From: Deltaproteobacteria bacterium
GTDB taxonomy: Bacteria; Myxococcota; Kuafuiibacteriia; Kuafuiibacteriales; Kuafuiibacteriaceae
Assembly: GCA_016703535.1 (NCBI GenBank)
Contig: JADJBV010000002.1
Location: forward strand, 186,001-250,000
Direction of reading: 5' to 3'
Length of the DNA stretch: 64,000 nt
The notes beneath the pieces are model-generated. The model saw only the letters and a program-made list of their open reading frames with translations, searched no databases and was not told the DNA's origin. The position numbers were made by a program, and so were the translations under genes. Of this stretch, positions 51,726 to 59,595 are shown piece after piece (position 1 is the first letter of the stretch; each line of letters begins with the position of its first letter).

Positions 51726-53170
51726 GCCGGGACCACCGAGTGGGTCAAGGCGTGGATCAGCCGGGCCATCCGCTCCGCACCCAGCCCGAGATCGGCGACC
51801 CGGACCCGCTCGTTGCGGCCGTGAATGCTGGCCAGCGCATCTCGATCGAGGGGCAACGGCAGGTACCCGTAGGTCGGCACCCCGATCGCTCGGAGGCGAT
51901 GGCCGTCGGTGGGTTCGGTCGCCAAGATCGGCGCGACCACCTCACCTTCCTTGGGATCGATCGCTTCGCGGAAAGACGCCAAAAGTGCCGGCGAAAGCGG
52001 TGATTCGTTGGCCTCGGCCCCCTCCAGGATCTGCACGTGCACCGACTCGTTGGCCGTTCGGATCCGGACCTCGGCCAACATCCCGGCCACCGAAGATCCG
52101 GGCAAGGTGCGGGCCGCCAAGATCCCTCGGGCCCGATCGACCCCGACGTCCAGCCGCTCCAGGCGCAAGTCATCTTGCACCAGGCCTCGGGTCTCGGGCC
52201 GCTGGGACCACCCTTCGATCAAGAACCACTTGGTCAGCAGTTGGCTCCCGGCCGCCAGCTGCAGCGGCCACGCCTGATCTTGAGTGCTGTAGCGCCACAG
52301 GGCCTCGATCGGCGGGGTCAGCGTCGAGCGGGGCCGGGGCAGGAGCGCCTGGCTCACGGCTTGGACGACCCGGTTTTTGGGGCTGGGGACGCCGGCTTCT
52401 CCGGCCACCGCCGCCACCTCCAGCCGCGCCCACCCTCGTTCGGCGTAGGCCAAGCCGTGGACCAGGCGTCCGTCCCCCAAGAGGTCGACGTAGCCAGCGC
52501 CACCCTTGGTTAACACCATACTCGCGGTGGCGATCTCGGGATGGGCCTCGATCATCCGGGCCAGGCCGGTGCCTTGGCCCAGGGCACCTTCGGCGGTCAC
52601 CACCAGCAGCACGTCTCGGTTCAGCCCGCCGCTTTTGGCGACCAAACCCAAGGCGACCGCGTGCAGCACCGCCAGACCCTTGCCGTCCAGGACGCCCCGT
52701 CCCCAGATCGATCCCTGTCCATCGTCCCCGGAGAGGGGGCCGGTCTCTTTGGGCCAAAGTTCGGCCTCGAAGGGGTGGGTGTCCAAGTGGCTGAGGAGGA
52801 GCAAGGGGGGTTGCTCGCTGCCACCTTGGATCCGGGCGTAGACACCGGCCCGCCCGCTGCCGTCGTCCAAAATTTGGGCGCTGATCCCGTCCCGCTTCAG
52901 CCCGTCGACGAGGACTTGAGCCGCGGGCCGCTCCCGGACCGGGGCCGTCCCGGTGTCGATCGCCACCAGCTTCTCGAGCAGGTCCTGGGCTTGGGCCTCC
53001 ATCGCAAAACGGCCCTTTTGTTCCCAGGTGGGTGGGGGCGGGGGTGTGGCAGCCGGTTGAGCCCCACAGCCGATCGCCAGCGCCAACGCGCCAAGAGCCT
53101 TGCGCCAGGGAAGGCGTTTTTCGGCTCTGCGCTGGACGCCGCCCGAGGCCCTGGTGTACGTCCCTATCAT
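51710..53170 (-). CDS. M20-type peptidase-like lipoprotein with lost metal ligands
   Basis: 486 residues. The signal ends in LALAIGCGAQ (lipobox). The fold is M20 (carnosinase/PepV-like): metal His in LLLSHLDTHPF, bridging Asp in WGRGVLDGKG, and C-terminal H in ASIHGRNERV. But the catalytic DEE motif reads TAEGALG, and the later Glu ligand (usual NEGG) is TKGG, so at least two of the five metal-ligand positions and the general base appear substituted. It may be a pseudo-peptidase that binds rather than cleaves, or it may have moved its ligands. It is divergent from the EF-hand gene, only two bases between starts. Confidence 0.82.
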   Translation of the reverse strand: MIGTYTRASGGVQRRAEKRLPWRKALGALALAIGCGAQPAATPPPPPTWEQKGRFAMEAQAQDLLEKLVAIDTGTAPVRERPAAQVLVDGLKRDGISAQILDDGSGRAGVYARIQGGSEQPPLLLLSHLDTHPFEAELWPKETGPLSGDDGQGSIWGRGVLDGKGLAVLHAVALGLVAKSGGLNRDVLLVVTAEGALGQGTGLARMIEAHPEIATASMVLTKGGAGYVDLLGDGRLVHGLAYAERGWARLEVAAVAGEAGVPSPKNRVVQAVSQALLPRPRSTLTPPIEALWRYSTQDQAWPLQLAAGSQLLTKWFLIEGWSQRPETRGLVQDDLRLERLDVGVDRARGILAARTLPGSSVAGMLAEVRIRTANESVHVQILEGAEANESPLSPALLASFREAIDPKEGEVVAPILATEPTDGHRLRAIGVPTYGYLPLPLDRDALASIHGRNERVRVADLGLGAERMARLIHALTHSVVPAHSTR

Positions 53171-53172
53171 CA

Positions 53173-53739
53173 GTGGCTGGGCTCGATCTCCCAGTGAAGC
53201 TCCGTCGGGGCCTCGGTAAGGGCAGCATCGTACCAGCTGAAGAGCTGGCGCAACGCCTCCGTACGTTCGATGGCGATCGCGACGGTGCCGTGACCGAAGA
53301 CGAGCTTGCTCGCTTCTTCTACCACAACCAAGTGGGCGGGCCCTGGTTCTGCAAGATGTTCGCGCACACCGTGTGGAACATGGCGGAGGAGCACTACGCC
53401 CGGGAGATCTACTCTATCAAGGTCGAGGCCCTCTCCAAGGTCATTCACTTCACCATGTCCCGGAGCGAACGGCCGACCCGTCGCTACGTCTTGACCCCCG
53501 AGGCCGCCCAGGGCCTCGCCCCCAAGACCGATCTGGCCGGCAATGACACGACCGTCGCCACCAAAGCGGTGCCTGCCGACGGCAAAAAGGTCGAACCTCG
53601 ACCCGCCCCTCGCGCCGCCGACCCTGGCCCTCGACCCCAAAACAACCCTGGCCCCAGCCCGCGTCCTTCACCTCGGCCCGTGCCGCGCCGACCTGGCCCT
53701 GGCCCGGGCCCTGGCGTCGGTCCCAAACCTCGCAAGTGA
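53173..53739 (+). CDS. EF-hand protein with Pro-rich C-terminus
   Basis: 188 residues from the GTG at 53173, two bases from the divergent M20 start; another GTG lies at 53194. A canonical 12-residue EF-hand loop is DGDRDGAVTEDE followed by LARFFYHNQ, so it should bind calcium. The middle is helical (FAHTVWNMAEEHYARE). The final ~60 residues are Pro/Arg-rich (PRPAPRAADPGPRP, GPSPRPSPRPVPRR), which may bind cell wall or protein. The stop overlaps the pseudouridine synthase start as GTGA, within an interspersed palindrome. Function is unknown. Confidence 0.72.
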   Translation: MAGLDLPVKLRRGLGKGSIVPAEELAQRLRTFDGDRDGAVTEDELARFFYHNQVGGPWFCKMFAHTVWNMAEEHYAREIYSIKVEALSKVIHFTMSRSERPTRRYVLTPEAAQGLAPKTDLAGNDTTVATKAVPADGKKVEPRPAPRAADPGPRPQNNPGPSPRPSPRPVPRRPGPGPGPGVGPKPRK

Positions 53740-53745
53740 ACTTGC
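53732..53745. repeat. Interspersed palindrome GCAAGTGAACTTGC at a stop/start junction
   Basis: One of ten exact GCAAG-N4-CTTGC copies in the window. Here it spans the GTGA overlap of the EF-hand gene and the RluA-type gene. The identical 14-mer recurs at 15004-15017 inside the histidine kinase gene. It is the only copy not buried in a single coding frame. Confidence 0.8.
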
Positions 53746-54632
53746 AATCCACCGCTCGGGGCGAACGGTTCGACCGGGCGATCGCCGCCGCCTTGGGGCG
53801 GGCTTCGGTGCGAGAGGTCCGTCGCGCCTTGGAGGCCGGTCGGATCTTGGTGAACGGTCGAACCCGGGCCCCCGGTGAAAAGGCCACCGGCGACGAAGAG
53901 ATCACCTTCGTCGACTTCGAGCCCCGCCAAGACGCCACCCCTGTCGCCAACCCCACTTTGGCGGCCTCGATCCCAGTGTTGTTTCGCGACGACCACCTCT
54001 TGGTCCTCGACAAGCCGAGCGGCCTCCCCAGCGGCCCCATCCGACCGGGCGAAAACCAAACACTCTTGGCCGCGGCGATCGGCCTCGATCCGGCGGTCGG
54101 ACAGGCGGGCCCGCCCCTCGAAGGTGGTTTGGCCCACCGGCTGGACACCGGGACCTCGGGGGTGGTGGTTTTTGCCCGGGATCGAGGGACCTGGGAGGCG
54201 TTGCGGGCCGACTTTCGGGCCCACCGGATCGAAAAGGTGTACCTCGCCTTGGTCCATGGCGAGTGGATCGGCGAACGGTCGCTGACCGGCGCCATCGGCC
54301 CCGGCACTCGCGCCGATCGGGTGCGGGTCGCCGAAGCCGAAGAGGATCCCGACGCTTTGCCGGCCCACACCGACGTCGTGGCCCTCCGCACTTTTTCCGG
54401 CGGCACCTTGGTCAGGGCCACCACCCGCACCGGGCGGCGACACCAGATCCGGGCCCACCTGGCGGCGGCCGGTTTTCCGCTCCTCGGTGATCCCATCTAC
54501 GGCCCGACGCCCACGTCCTTGGCCCGGCTCGGCCTGCACGCCCACCGCCTGACCTTGGCCGACGGCCGCTCGTTTACCGCAGCTTGGCCCACGGAGCTCC
54601 AAGCGGTGGGTGGTGGTGCGGAGGACCCGTGA
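53736..54632 (+). CDS. RluA-family pseudouridine synthase
   Basis: 298 residues from the GTG overlapping the EF-hand stop. An N-terminal S4 RNA-binding domain (SVREVRRALEAGRILVNGR) precedes the synthase domain. The catalytic motif is AHRLDTGTSGVVVFA, with the conserved nucleophile Asp in HRLD, and the RluA core continues with IEKVYLALVHGEW, RTGRRHQIRAHLA and HAHRLTLADG. It should isomerise uridine in rRNA or tRNA; the exact target cannot be read. It is coupled to the next gene by a GTGA overlap. Confidence 0.95.
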   Translation: MNLQSTARGERFDRAIAAALGRASVREVRRALEAGRILVNGRTRAPGEKATGDEEITFVDFEPRQDATPVANPTLAASIPVLFRDDHLLVLDKPSGLPSGPIRPGENQTLLAAAIGLDPAVGQAGPPLEGGLAHRLDTGTSGVVVFARDRGTWEALRADFRAHRIEKVYLALVHGEWIGERSLTGAIGPGTRADRVRVAEAEEDPDALPAHTDVVALRTFSGGTLVRATTRTGRRHQIRAHLAAAGFPLLGDPIYGPTPTSLARLGLHAHRLTLADGRSFTAAWPTELQAVGGGAEDP

Positions 54633-55132
54633 GGTTCTGGCTCTTGGCCGCGAGCGCCCTCGCGATCGCCTGCGCCGCCAGCCCCCCGACCGGTCCGCCC
54701 TTGCCCGAAGGCCGGGTCATCTACCGCTTCGAAAGCCTGGAGGGCCCCCCGCTTTCCATGACGACGCTCCGGGGTCGTCCGGTTTTGCTCACGGTCATCT
54801 CCACCTGGGCCGATCCCGCGATGGTCGAGGTCCCTGTCTACAAGCGACTCCACGAACGTTACGGCGAACGGCTGACGGTCGTGTGCGTGGTCCTCGACGA
54901 CAACCCCGGGATGGCGCGGATCTTCCGGGACACCTTCGCGATCCCCTACCAGGTCGTCACGGTCGCCGATCCTCCCGGCTTCACCGGCCCCGGCGGGCCC
55001 CTCGGCCCCATCGGATCCATCCCGACCTCGGTCCTCATCGACGCCGAGGGTCGGATCGTGGCGCGGATGGACGGGATGTGGGATCCCGACCTCCTCGACC
55101 GCGCCATCTCCACCCTGCTCCCCGCAAACTAG
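54629..55132 (+). CDS. Thioredoxin-fold (AhpC/TlpA-like) lipoprotein without active-site cysteines
   Basis: 167 residues from GTG overlapping the previous stop. The signal ends in ALAIACAASP (lipobox). The thioredoxin fold is visible: LSMTTLRGRPVLLTVISTW, then VEVPVYKRLHERYGERLTVVCVVLD, and the cis-Pro loop IGSIPTSVLIDAEGRIVARM. At the CxxC position the sequence is TWADPAMVEVP, so no redox cysteines exist. It may bind partner proteins or heme rather than catalyse thiol exchange. It is the last gene before the long inverted repeat. Confidence 0.85.
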   Translation: MRFWLLAASALAIACAASPPTGPPLPEGRVIYRFESLEGPPLSMTTLRGRPVLLTVISTWADPAMVEVPVYKRLHERYGERLTVVCVVLDDNPGMARIFRDTFAIPYQVVTVADPPGFTGPGGPLGPIGSIPTSVLIDAEGRIVARMDGMWDPDLLDRAISTLLPAN

Positions 55133-55148
55133 CCCCCACCAAACGCGG

Positions 55149-55285
55149 CCGTGATCGTGATCGTGGCCGTGGCCGTGGCCGAACCATCTGGGTGACCGAA
55201 GTCTCTTTGGTTTCGAGGACTTGAGCGCCGACCTCCGCGATGGAGTGAAGTGGCAAGTCGGCCACGGCCACGATCACGATCACGG
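55149..55285. repeat. Perfect 27-bp inverted repeat around an 83-base loop
   Basis: CCGTGATCGTG... at 55149-55175 is an exact reverse complement of 55259-55285. Arms are built of GTGATC and GTGGCC units, and 83 bases separate them. It fills most of the 241-base gap between the redoxin-like lipoprotein and the FtsB-like gene. No coding frame fits. It could be a strong terminator, a structured untranslated RNA, or a repeat element. Confidence 0.93.
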
Positions 55286-55373
55286 TTGAGATCGTGTTCG
55301 CCGGGAGGAAGCGAGAGGGAGACCGAAAAGTTGCGGCGGATCTTGGCCGACAGTAGAGTCGAGGGGCTCCGTC

Positions 55374-55688
55374 ATGTCTCTGCCCTCGAACATCGGCCCG
55401 CCCGCGGTGCGGGGCTTCGCTGCCCTTGGTGGGGTGTTGGTGGTCGCCTTCGTCGGCGCCGCGGTCTTCGGCAGCGAAGGCGTCACGCGCCACGAAAAAC
55501 TCCGCGAAGATCTCCGACAAGTTCAGGCCCTCAACGACCAGCTGCGCCGGGAAAATTCGCACCTCCAAAAAGAGGCCGGGGCCCTCAAGAGTGATCCTGA
55601 CTATCTCGAGGCCGCGGTCCGCGACGAACTCGGTTGGGTCCGCAGCGATGAGCTGATCTTCATCTTCCCCCCGGAGCGCAACCCTTGA
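55374..55688 (+). CDS. FtsB/DivIC-like septum formation initiator protein
   Basis: 104 residues. One N-terminal membrane helix (GFAALGGVLVVAFVGAAVFG) is followed by a leucine-zipper-like coiled coil (LREDLRQVQALNDQLRREN, HLQKEAGALK) and the C-terminal motif SDPDYLEAAVRDELGWVRSD with FIFPP. This is the FtsB/DivIC layout: bitopic, coiled coil, and YLEAAARDELG-type tail. It should act with FtsL/FtsQ in division. A TAGAGT -10 candidate lies 14 bases upstream and GAGGGG serves as ribosome site. The stop overlaps the GGDEF start. Confidence 0.9.
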   Translation: MSLPSNIGPPAVRGFAALGGVLVVAFVGAAVFGSEGVTRHEKLREDLRQVQALNDQLRRENSHLQKEAGALKSDPDYLEAAVRDELGWVRSDELIFIFPPERNP

Positions 55689-57784
55689 GGTCCACCGCGA
55701 AGTCGCGCCTCCCGGTCGCGCTCGCGGTCACCGCTGCGGTCTTCTTGTTGGCGGCGCGCCTGTGGCCGGCGGACGGCGCGGCGGCTTGGGCTCGTTTTGC
55801 AGCCTTGCCTCTTTTGCTCGGCTTGGCCTTGATCGGGCGACGTCCCGGGGCCGAGTTGGCCTTGGGCCCCGGCGTTTTGGCGTTGTTGTGGGTGGTGGTC
55901 GATCTGGCCGGCCCCGAATATCGCCCGCTCCTCTATCTCTGGTTGGCAATCGTGGCCGGGCTCCATCGTTGGGAGTCTGCCCTCACCACCGCGGCGTTGG
56001 CCGTGGCTTCGGAGTTGGCCGCCTGGGCCCTGGGCGCCCAAGGGCTGGGGCCGACCATGGCCCACCTCGGCTTCTTCGCCATCTTCGGCGCGCTCTACGC
56101 GGCGCTTTTGTTGCGCGAGGTCCGTTCGGTCCGCTCCGCCCGGGAGGACGCGGTCAAAGAAGCGTTGGCCCGGGTCGAGACCGAAGCCCGAGACTTTCGC
56201 TTGATCGGCTCTTTGCTCGGACCCGAAAGCAAAGCGCCCCGGGATCCGGCGACGTTGGCGGAGGTGCGCCGACTCGGCAGCGTCCGGGCCATCCGTGAAG
56301 CCTTGGTCGATGTCTTGGAGGTCGCCCGTTTGGGCGCCGGCGCGGACAGCGCCTTCGTGTTTGTGCTCAACGACGCCGGCGACCGGCTGAAGTTGGCCGA
56401 GTGTGTGGTTGGAGAAGGTGAACCGCCGCTGCCCGAGGGCTACACCACCGGCCCCCTGGGCGCCCTCGGCGCCGTGGTCCGCACGCTACGACCGGTGAAC
56501 CTCCAGCCCCGGGGCGGCAAGGGCCTGGGCTACGACAGCACCGCCACGGTCGGGGCGTTTTTGGGCGTGCCGGTCCTGCGCAACGGCCACGTGGCGGCGG
56601 TGTTGGCGGTCGATCGTCGGGCCGCCGATCCCTTTGGTGATCGGGAGGAGTTGATCCTGGAGTCGGTGGCCCGGGAGGTCGATCGGGCGATCGAGTCGGA
56701 GCGGATCTTCGCCGCGATGGATCAGGTCAAGTACGAGCAGGAGCGCTTCTACGACGCCTTTTCGCTGCTCAATCAGGCGATTTCGGTCGACGGTTTTGCC
56801 GGGCAGTTGATCGAGGCCGTCACCCGGATCAAGCCGGTCGACTTCGTGGCGGTCACGCTCTACGAGGCCGAAGCCCACCGCCACCAAGTGGTGGGGGTCA
56901 AGGCCGAAGCCACGCTCCAGAAGTCCCTCGAAGGCCACCCCTTCCACGACAAAGACGGGGGACTGGTGGCGATGGCGCTGAAGAACGGCCATGCGCTGCC
57001 GTATGTCCCGCTCAGCGAACAGCCGGATCGGGCCAAGCTCCAGCTCTTTGGGCACCACGAAGGGCCGGCCCTCGAGTCGGTCAAGGTCTTCCCGTTGCTC
57101 CACCGCGGTGCACCGTTGGGGGCCTTGATCGTCGGCTCTTTGCGCCGCGGCCGGGAGCTCTCGCGTGAAGAAGAGCGGATGCTCGACACGGTGACCGCCC
57201 ACGCCGCCAACAGCCTGGCCAACGCCCGGATGTATCAGCGCATGGAGATGATGGCGACCACCGACGCCTTGACCGGCGCCTTCAACCGCCGCCGCTTCGG
57301 TGAGTTGCTCGACGAGTGTCTGGCCCGGGCCGCCCGCTTTGGCCGCCAGGTTTCGGTGTTGATGATCGACGCCGATCACTTCAAGAGCGTCAACGACACC
57401 TACGGGCACCCGGTGGGTGATCTGGTGTTGCAGCGGATCGCCAGCATGCTTCAGGCCGAGGCCCGCCGCACCGACGTGGTCGCCCGCTACGGTGGTGAAG
57501 AGTTTGTGGTGATCTTGGACGAAACCGACGCCGCCGGGGCCCAACGGGTCGCCGAACGGATCCGGGCCCGGATCGAGGCCGAGCTGATCCAAGGTGACTT
57601 TGGGCGCCTCCGGGTCACGGCCAGCTTGGGCCTCGCCACCTGGCCGCTCCAGGCCCAAAACCGGGAAGAGCTCCTGGAGCGCGCGGATTCTGCGCTTTAC
57701 GAGGCCAAGCGGAAGGGACGCAACCGGGTGGCGGTTTATCGAGATCGGTCCACCGTGTCCGAGCCACCCCGGGCCGCGATGTAG
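55685..57784 (+). CDS. Membrane diguanylate cyclase with two GAF-like domains
   Basis: 699 residues from TTG, overlapping the FtsB-like stop. The first ~150 residues hold five or six membrane helices (ALAVTAAVFLLAARLW, LALGPGVLALLWVVVDL, LGFFAIFGALYAALLL). Two GAF-type regions follow at about 200-350 (GAFLGVPVLRNGHVAAVLAV) and 365-510. The GGDEF domain (about 520-690) is intact: DALTGAFNRRRFGE, IDADHFKSVNDTYGHPVG and YGGEEFVVIL. An RxxD inhibitory site (RRTD) sits five residues before GGEEF, so c-di-GMP feedback is expected. Coupling to the FtsB-like gene suggests links to division. Confidence 0.96.
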   Translation: MRSTAKSRLPVALAVTAAVFLLAARLWPADGAAAWARFAALPLLLGLALIGRRPGAELALGPGVLALLWVVVDLAGPEYRPLLYLWLAIVAGLHRWESALTTAALAVASELAAWALGAQGLGPTMAHLGFFAIFGALYAALLLREVRSVRSAREDAVKEALARVETEARDFRLIGSLLGPESKAPRDPATLAEVRRLGSVRAIREALVDVLEVARLGAGADSAFVFVLNDAGDRLKLAECVVGEGEPPLPEGYTTGPLGALGAVVRTLRPVNLQPRGGKGLGYDSTATVGAFLGVPVLRNGHVAAVLAVDRRAADPFGDREELILESVAREVDRAIESERIFAAMDQVKYEQERFYDAFSLLNQAISVDGFAGQLIEAVTRIKPVDFVAVTLYEAEAHRHQVVGVKAEATLQKSLEGHPFHDKDGGLVAMALKNGHALPYVPLSEQPDRAKLQLFGHHEGPALESVKVFPLLHRGAPLGALIVGSLRRGRELSREEERMLDTVTAHAANSLANARMYQRMEMMATTDALTGAFNRRRFGELLDECLARAARFGRQVSVLMIDADHFKSVNDTYGHPVGDLVLQRIASMLQAEARRTDVVARYGGEEFVVILDETDAAGAQRVAERIRARIEAELIQGDFGRLRVTASLGLATWPLQAQNREELLERADSALYEAKRKGRNRVAVYRDRSTVSEPPRAAM

Positions 57785-57810
57785 GCCTCGAAAATGCTCC
57801 CGGGGCGGCG

Positions 57811-59163
57811 TTGCGCTCGGTCGAAAACGGCGGTTACAAGACCGTCGGCTTGAAAAAGAACTTCATCCTCGACACCAACGTGCTCCTCCACGATCCGACG
57901 GCGTTGTTCGCCTTCGAGGAGAACACGGTGATCATCCCGATCTACGTGATCGAGGAGGTGGACAAGTTCAAGCGGGACCTCAATGAGTTGGGCCGTTCGG
58001 CCCGTGAGGTGGCCCGGGCTTTGGACACCCTGCGCCAGGAGGGCAGCATCAAGGACGGCGTCGCCCTCTCCCGGGGTGGCATGTTGCGGGTCGCGTTCTC
58101 CGCCCGGACCTTGCCCGCCGAGATCGCCCAGGCCGAACACGCGGTCGACAACCGGATCCTGGCGGTCGCCCTGGACGCCAAAGAAAAAGAGCCCGGCGTC
58201 CCCTGCATCCTGGTCACCAAAGACGTGAACCTCCGGATCCGGGCCGACGCCTTGGGCCTGTTGGCCGAGGACTACGACCACGATCGGGTCGAGATCAACG
58301 AGCTCTACACCGGCGTGGTGGAGATCGAGTGCGACGGCTCGGACATCGACACCTTCTACAGCCAAGGTTTTTGGCCGCTGCCGGACCTCTACCACTTCCC
58401 CAACGAGTTCGTGCACCTCAAGAACCGCAACAACCCGGCCCACTCGGCCTTGGGCAAGGTGCACCTGACCGAAGGGCGGATCGTCCCGATCACTCGGGTC
58501 AAGGAGGGCGTCTGGGGCGTCAGGCCTCGCAACAAAGAGCAGTCCTTCGCGATGGACCTCTTGATGGACGACTCGATCAAGCTGGTGACCTTGGTCGGCA
58601 AGGCCGGCACCGGCAAGACCTTGATGGCCATCGCCGCCGGTCTGCATAAGGCGACCGAAGAAAGCGTCTATCAGCGGGTGTTGGTCTCTCGGCCCATCTT
58701 CCCCTTGGGGCGAGACCTGGGTTACCTCCCCGGAACCGTCGAGGAGAAGCTCTCACCCTGGATGCAGCCGATCTTCGACAACGTCGAGTTCTTGATGGGC
58801 CTATCCAAGGACGAAAAGAAGGGCGGGCGCTCCTACCGGGAGCTGATCGACCTGGGCATCCTGCAGATCGAACCCCTGACCTACATCCGCGGTCGGTCGA
58901 TCCCCAACCAATACATGGTGGTGGACGAGGCCCAAAACCTGACGCCCCACGAGGTCAAGACCATCGTCAGCCGGGCCGGCGAGGGCACCAAAATTGTCCT
59001 GACCGGCGACCCGTACCAGATCGACAATCCCTACATGGACGCGACCAACAACGGCCTGGTCCACGTGGTCAACCGCTTCCGGGCCGAGCGGATCGCGGGT
59101 CACGTGACCATGTTCAAGGGCGAACGGAGCGAGCTGGCCGAGCTGGCCGCAAACCTGTTGTAG
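57811..59163 (+). CDS. PIN-PhoH (PhoH2-type) ATPase/RNase
   Basis: 450 residues if started at TTG 57811; a TTG at 57850 is a plausible alternative, and no ribosome site decides. The N-terminal PIN domain has the acidic catalytic set: FILDTNVLLHDP, IPIYVIEEVDKFK, DNRILAVAL and LVTKDVNLRIRA. The PhoH helicase-like domain follows with Walker A LVGKAGTGKT, VLVSRPIFPLG, Walker B MVVDEAQNL and VLTGDPYQID. PhoH2 proteins are toxin-type RNases with ATP-driven unwinding, often encoded with a small antitoxin; none is visible here. It lies 26 bases after the GGDEF gene. Confidence 0.94.
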   Translation: MRSVENGGYKTVGLKKNFILDTNVLLHDPTALFAFEENTVIIPIYVIEEVDKFKRDLNELGRSAREVARALDTLRQEGSIKDGVALSRGGMLRVAFSARTLPAEIAQAEHAVDNRILAVALDAKEKEPGVPCILVTKDVNLRIRADALGLLAEDYDHDRVEINELYTGVVEIECDGSDIDTFYSQGFWPLPDLYHFPNEFVHLKNRNNPAHSALGKVHLTEGRIVPITRVKEGVWGVRPRNKEQSFAMDLLMDDSIKLVTLVGKAGTGKTLMAIAAGLHKATEESVYQRVLVSRPIFPLGRDLGYLPGTVEEKLSPWMQPIFDNVEFLMGLSKDEKKGGRSYRELIDLGILQIEPLTYIRGRSIPNQYMVVDEAQNLTPHEVKTIVSRAGEGTKIVLTGDPYQIDNPYMDATNNGLVHVVNRFRAERIAGHVTMFKGERSELAELAANLL

Positions 59164-59167
59164 CTGC

Positions 59168-59173
59168 TAGATT
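59168..59173 (+). promoter_or_regulatory. Candidate -10 hexamer TAGATT, leaderless start
   Basis: TAGATT ends eight bases before the ATG at 59182, the same spacing seen for lexA, the VOC gene, the YCII gene and the second FHA regulator. Confidence 0.35.
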
Positions 59174-59181
59174 GGAGCCAT

Positions 59182-59595
59182 ATGTACGCCACGGTATTCC
59201 TGATCGGACTTTCGCTCGCGGGGCAGCCCAAAGAGGAGGCGGCACCGAGCAAGAAGTACAGCCTGGACCTGAGCAAGACCACCGTTGAGCTCAAGCCGGG
59301 TAGTTCGGGGCAACTGTGGCTCCAGATTCAGGCGGCCCCCGGCTTCAAGATCAGCACCGAAGCGCCGCTGAAGATCGCCCTCAGCAGCGACAACCTGAAG
59401 CTCCACAAGACCGCCCTCGGGGCCACCGACGCCAAAGATCAAAAGGCGACGTCCCCCGAGTTCGGCGTGAAGTTCGGCGCGGAACAAGAGGGTGAGTGCA
59501 AGATCGACGTCGACGCCACCTTCTTCGTCTGTGACGCCAAGATCTGCGAGCGTCAGAAGGAGAAGGTGACCGCGCTGGTCAAAGTGAAGCCTTGA
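59182..59595 (+). CDS. DsbD-alpha-like secreted beta-sandwich protein
   Basis: 137 residues with a signal peptide (MYATVFLIGLSLAGQP). The mature chain is a beta sandwich: SLDLSKTTVELKPGSSG, LWLQIQAAPGFKISTEAP, FGVKFGAEQEGECKIDV. A conserved Cys pair is set in FFVCDAKICERQ (C-x5-C), as in the N-terminal domain of DsbD and related thiol-disulfide proteins. It could pass electrons to periplasmic substrates or bind a metal. It is coupled to the next gene by a TTGA overlap. Confidence 0.8.
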   Translation: MYATVFLIGLSLAGQPKEEAAPSKKYSLDLSKTTVELKPGSSGQLWLQIQAAPGFKISTEAPLKIALSSDNLKLHKTALGATDAKDQKATSPEFGVKFGAEQEGECKIDVDATFFVCDAKICERQKEKVTALVKVKP

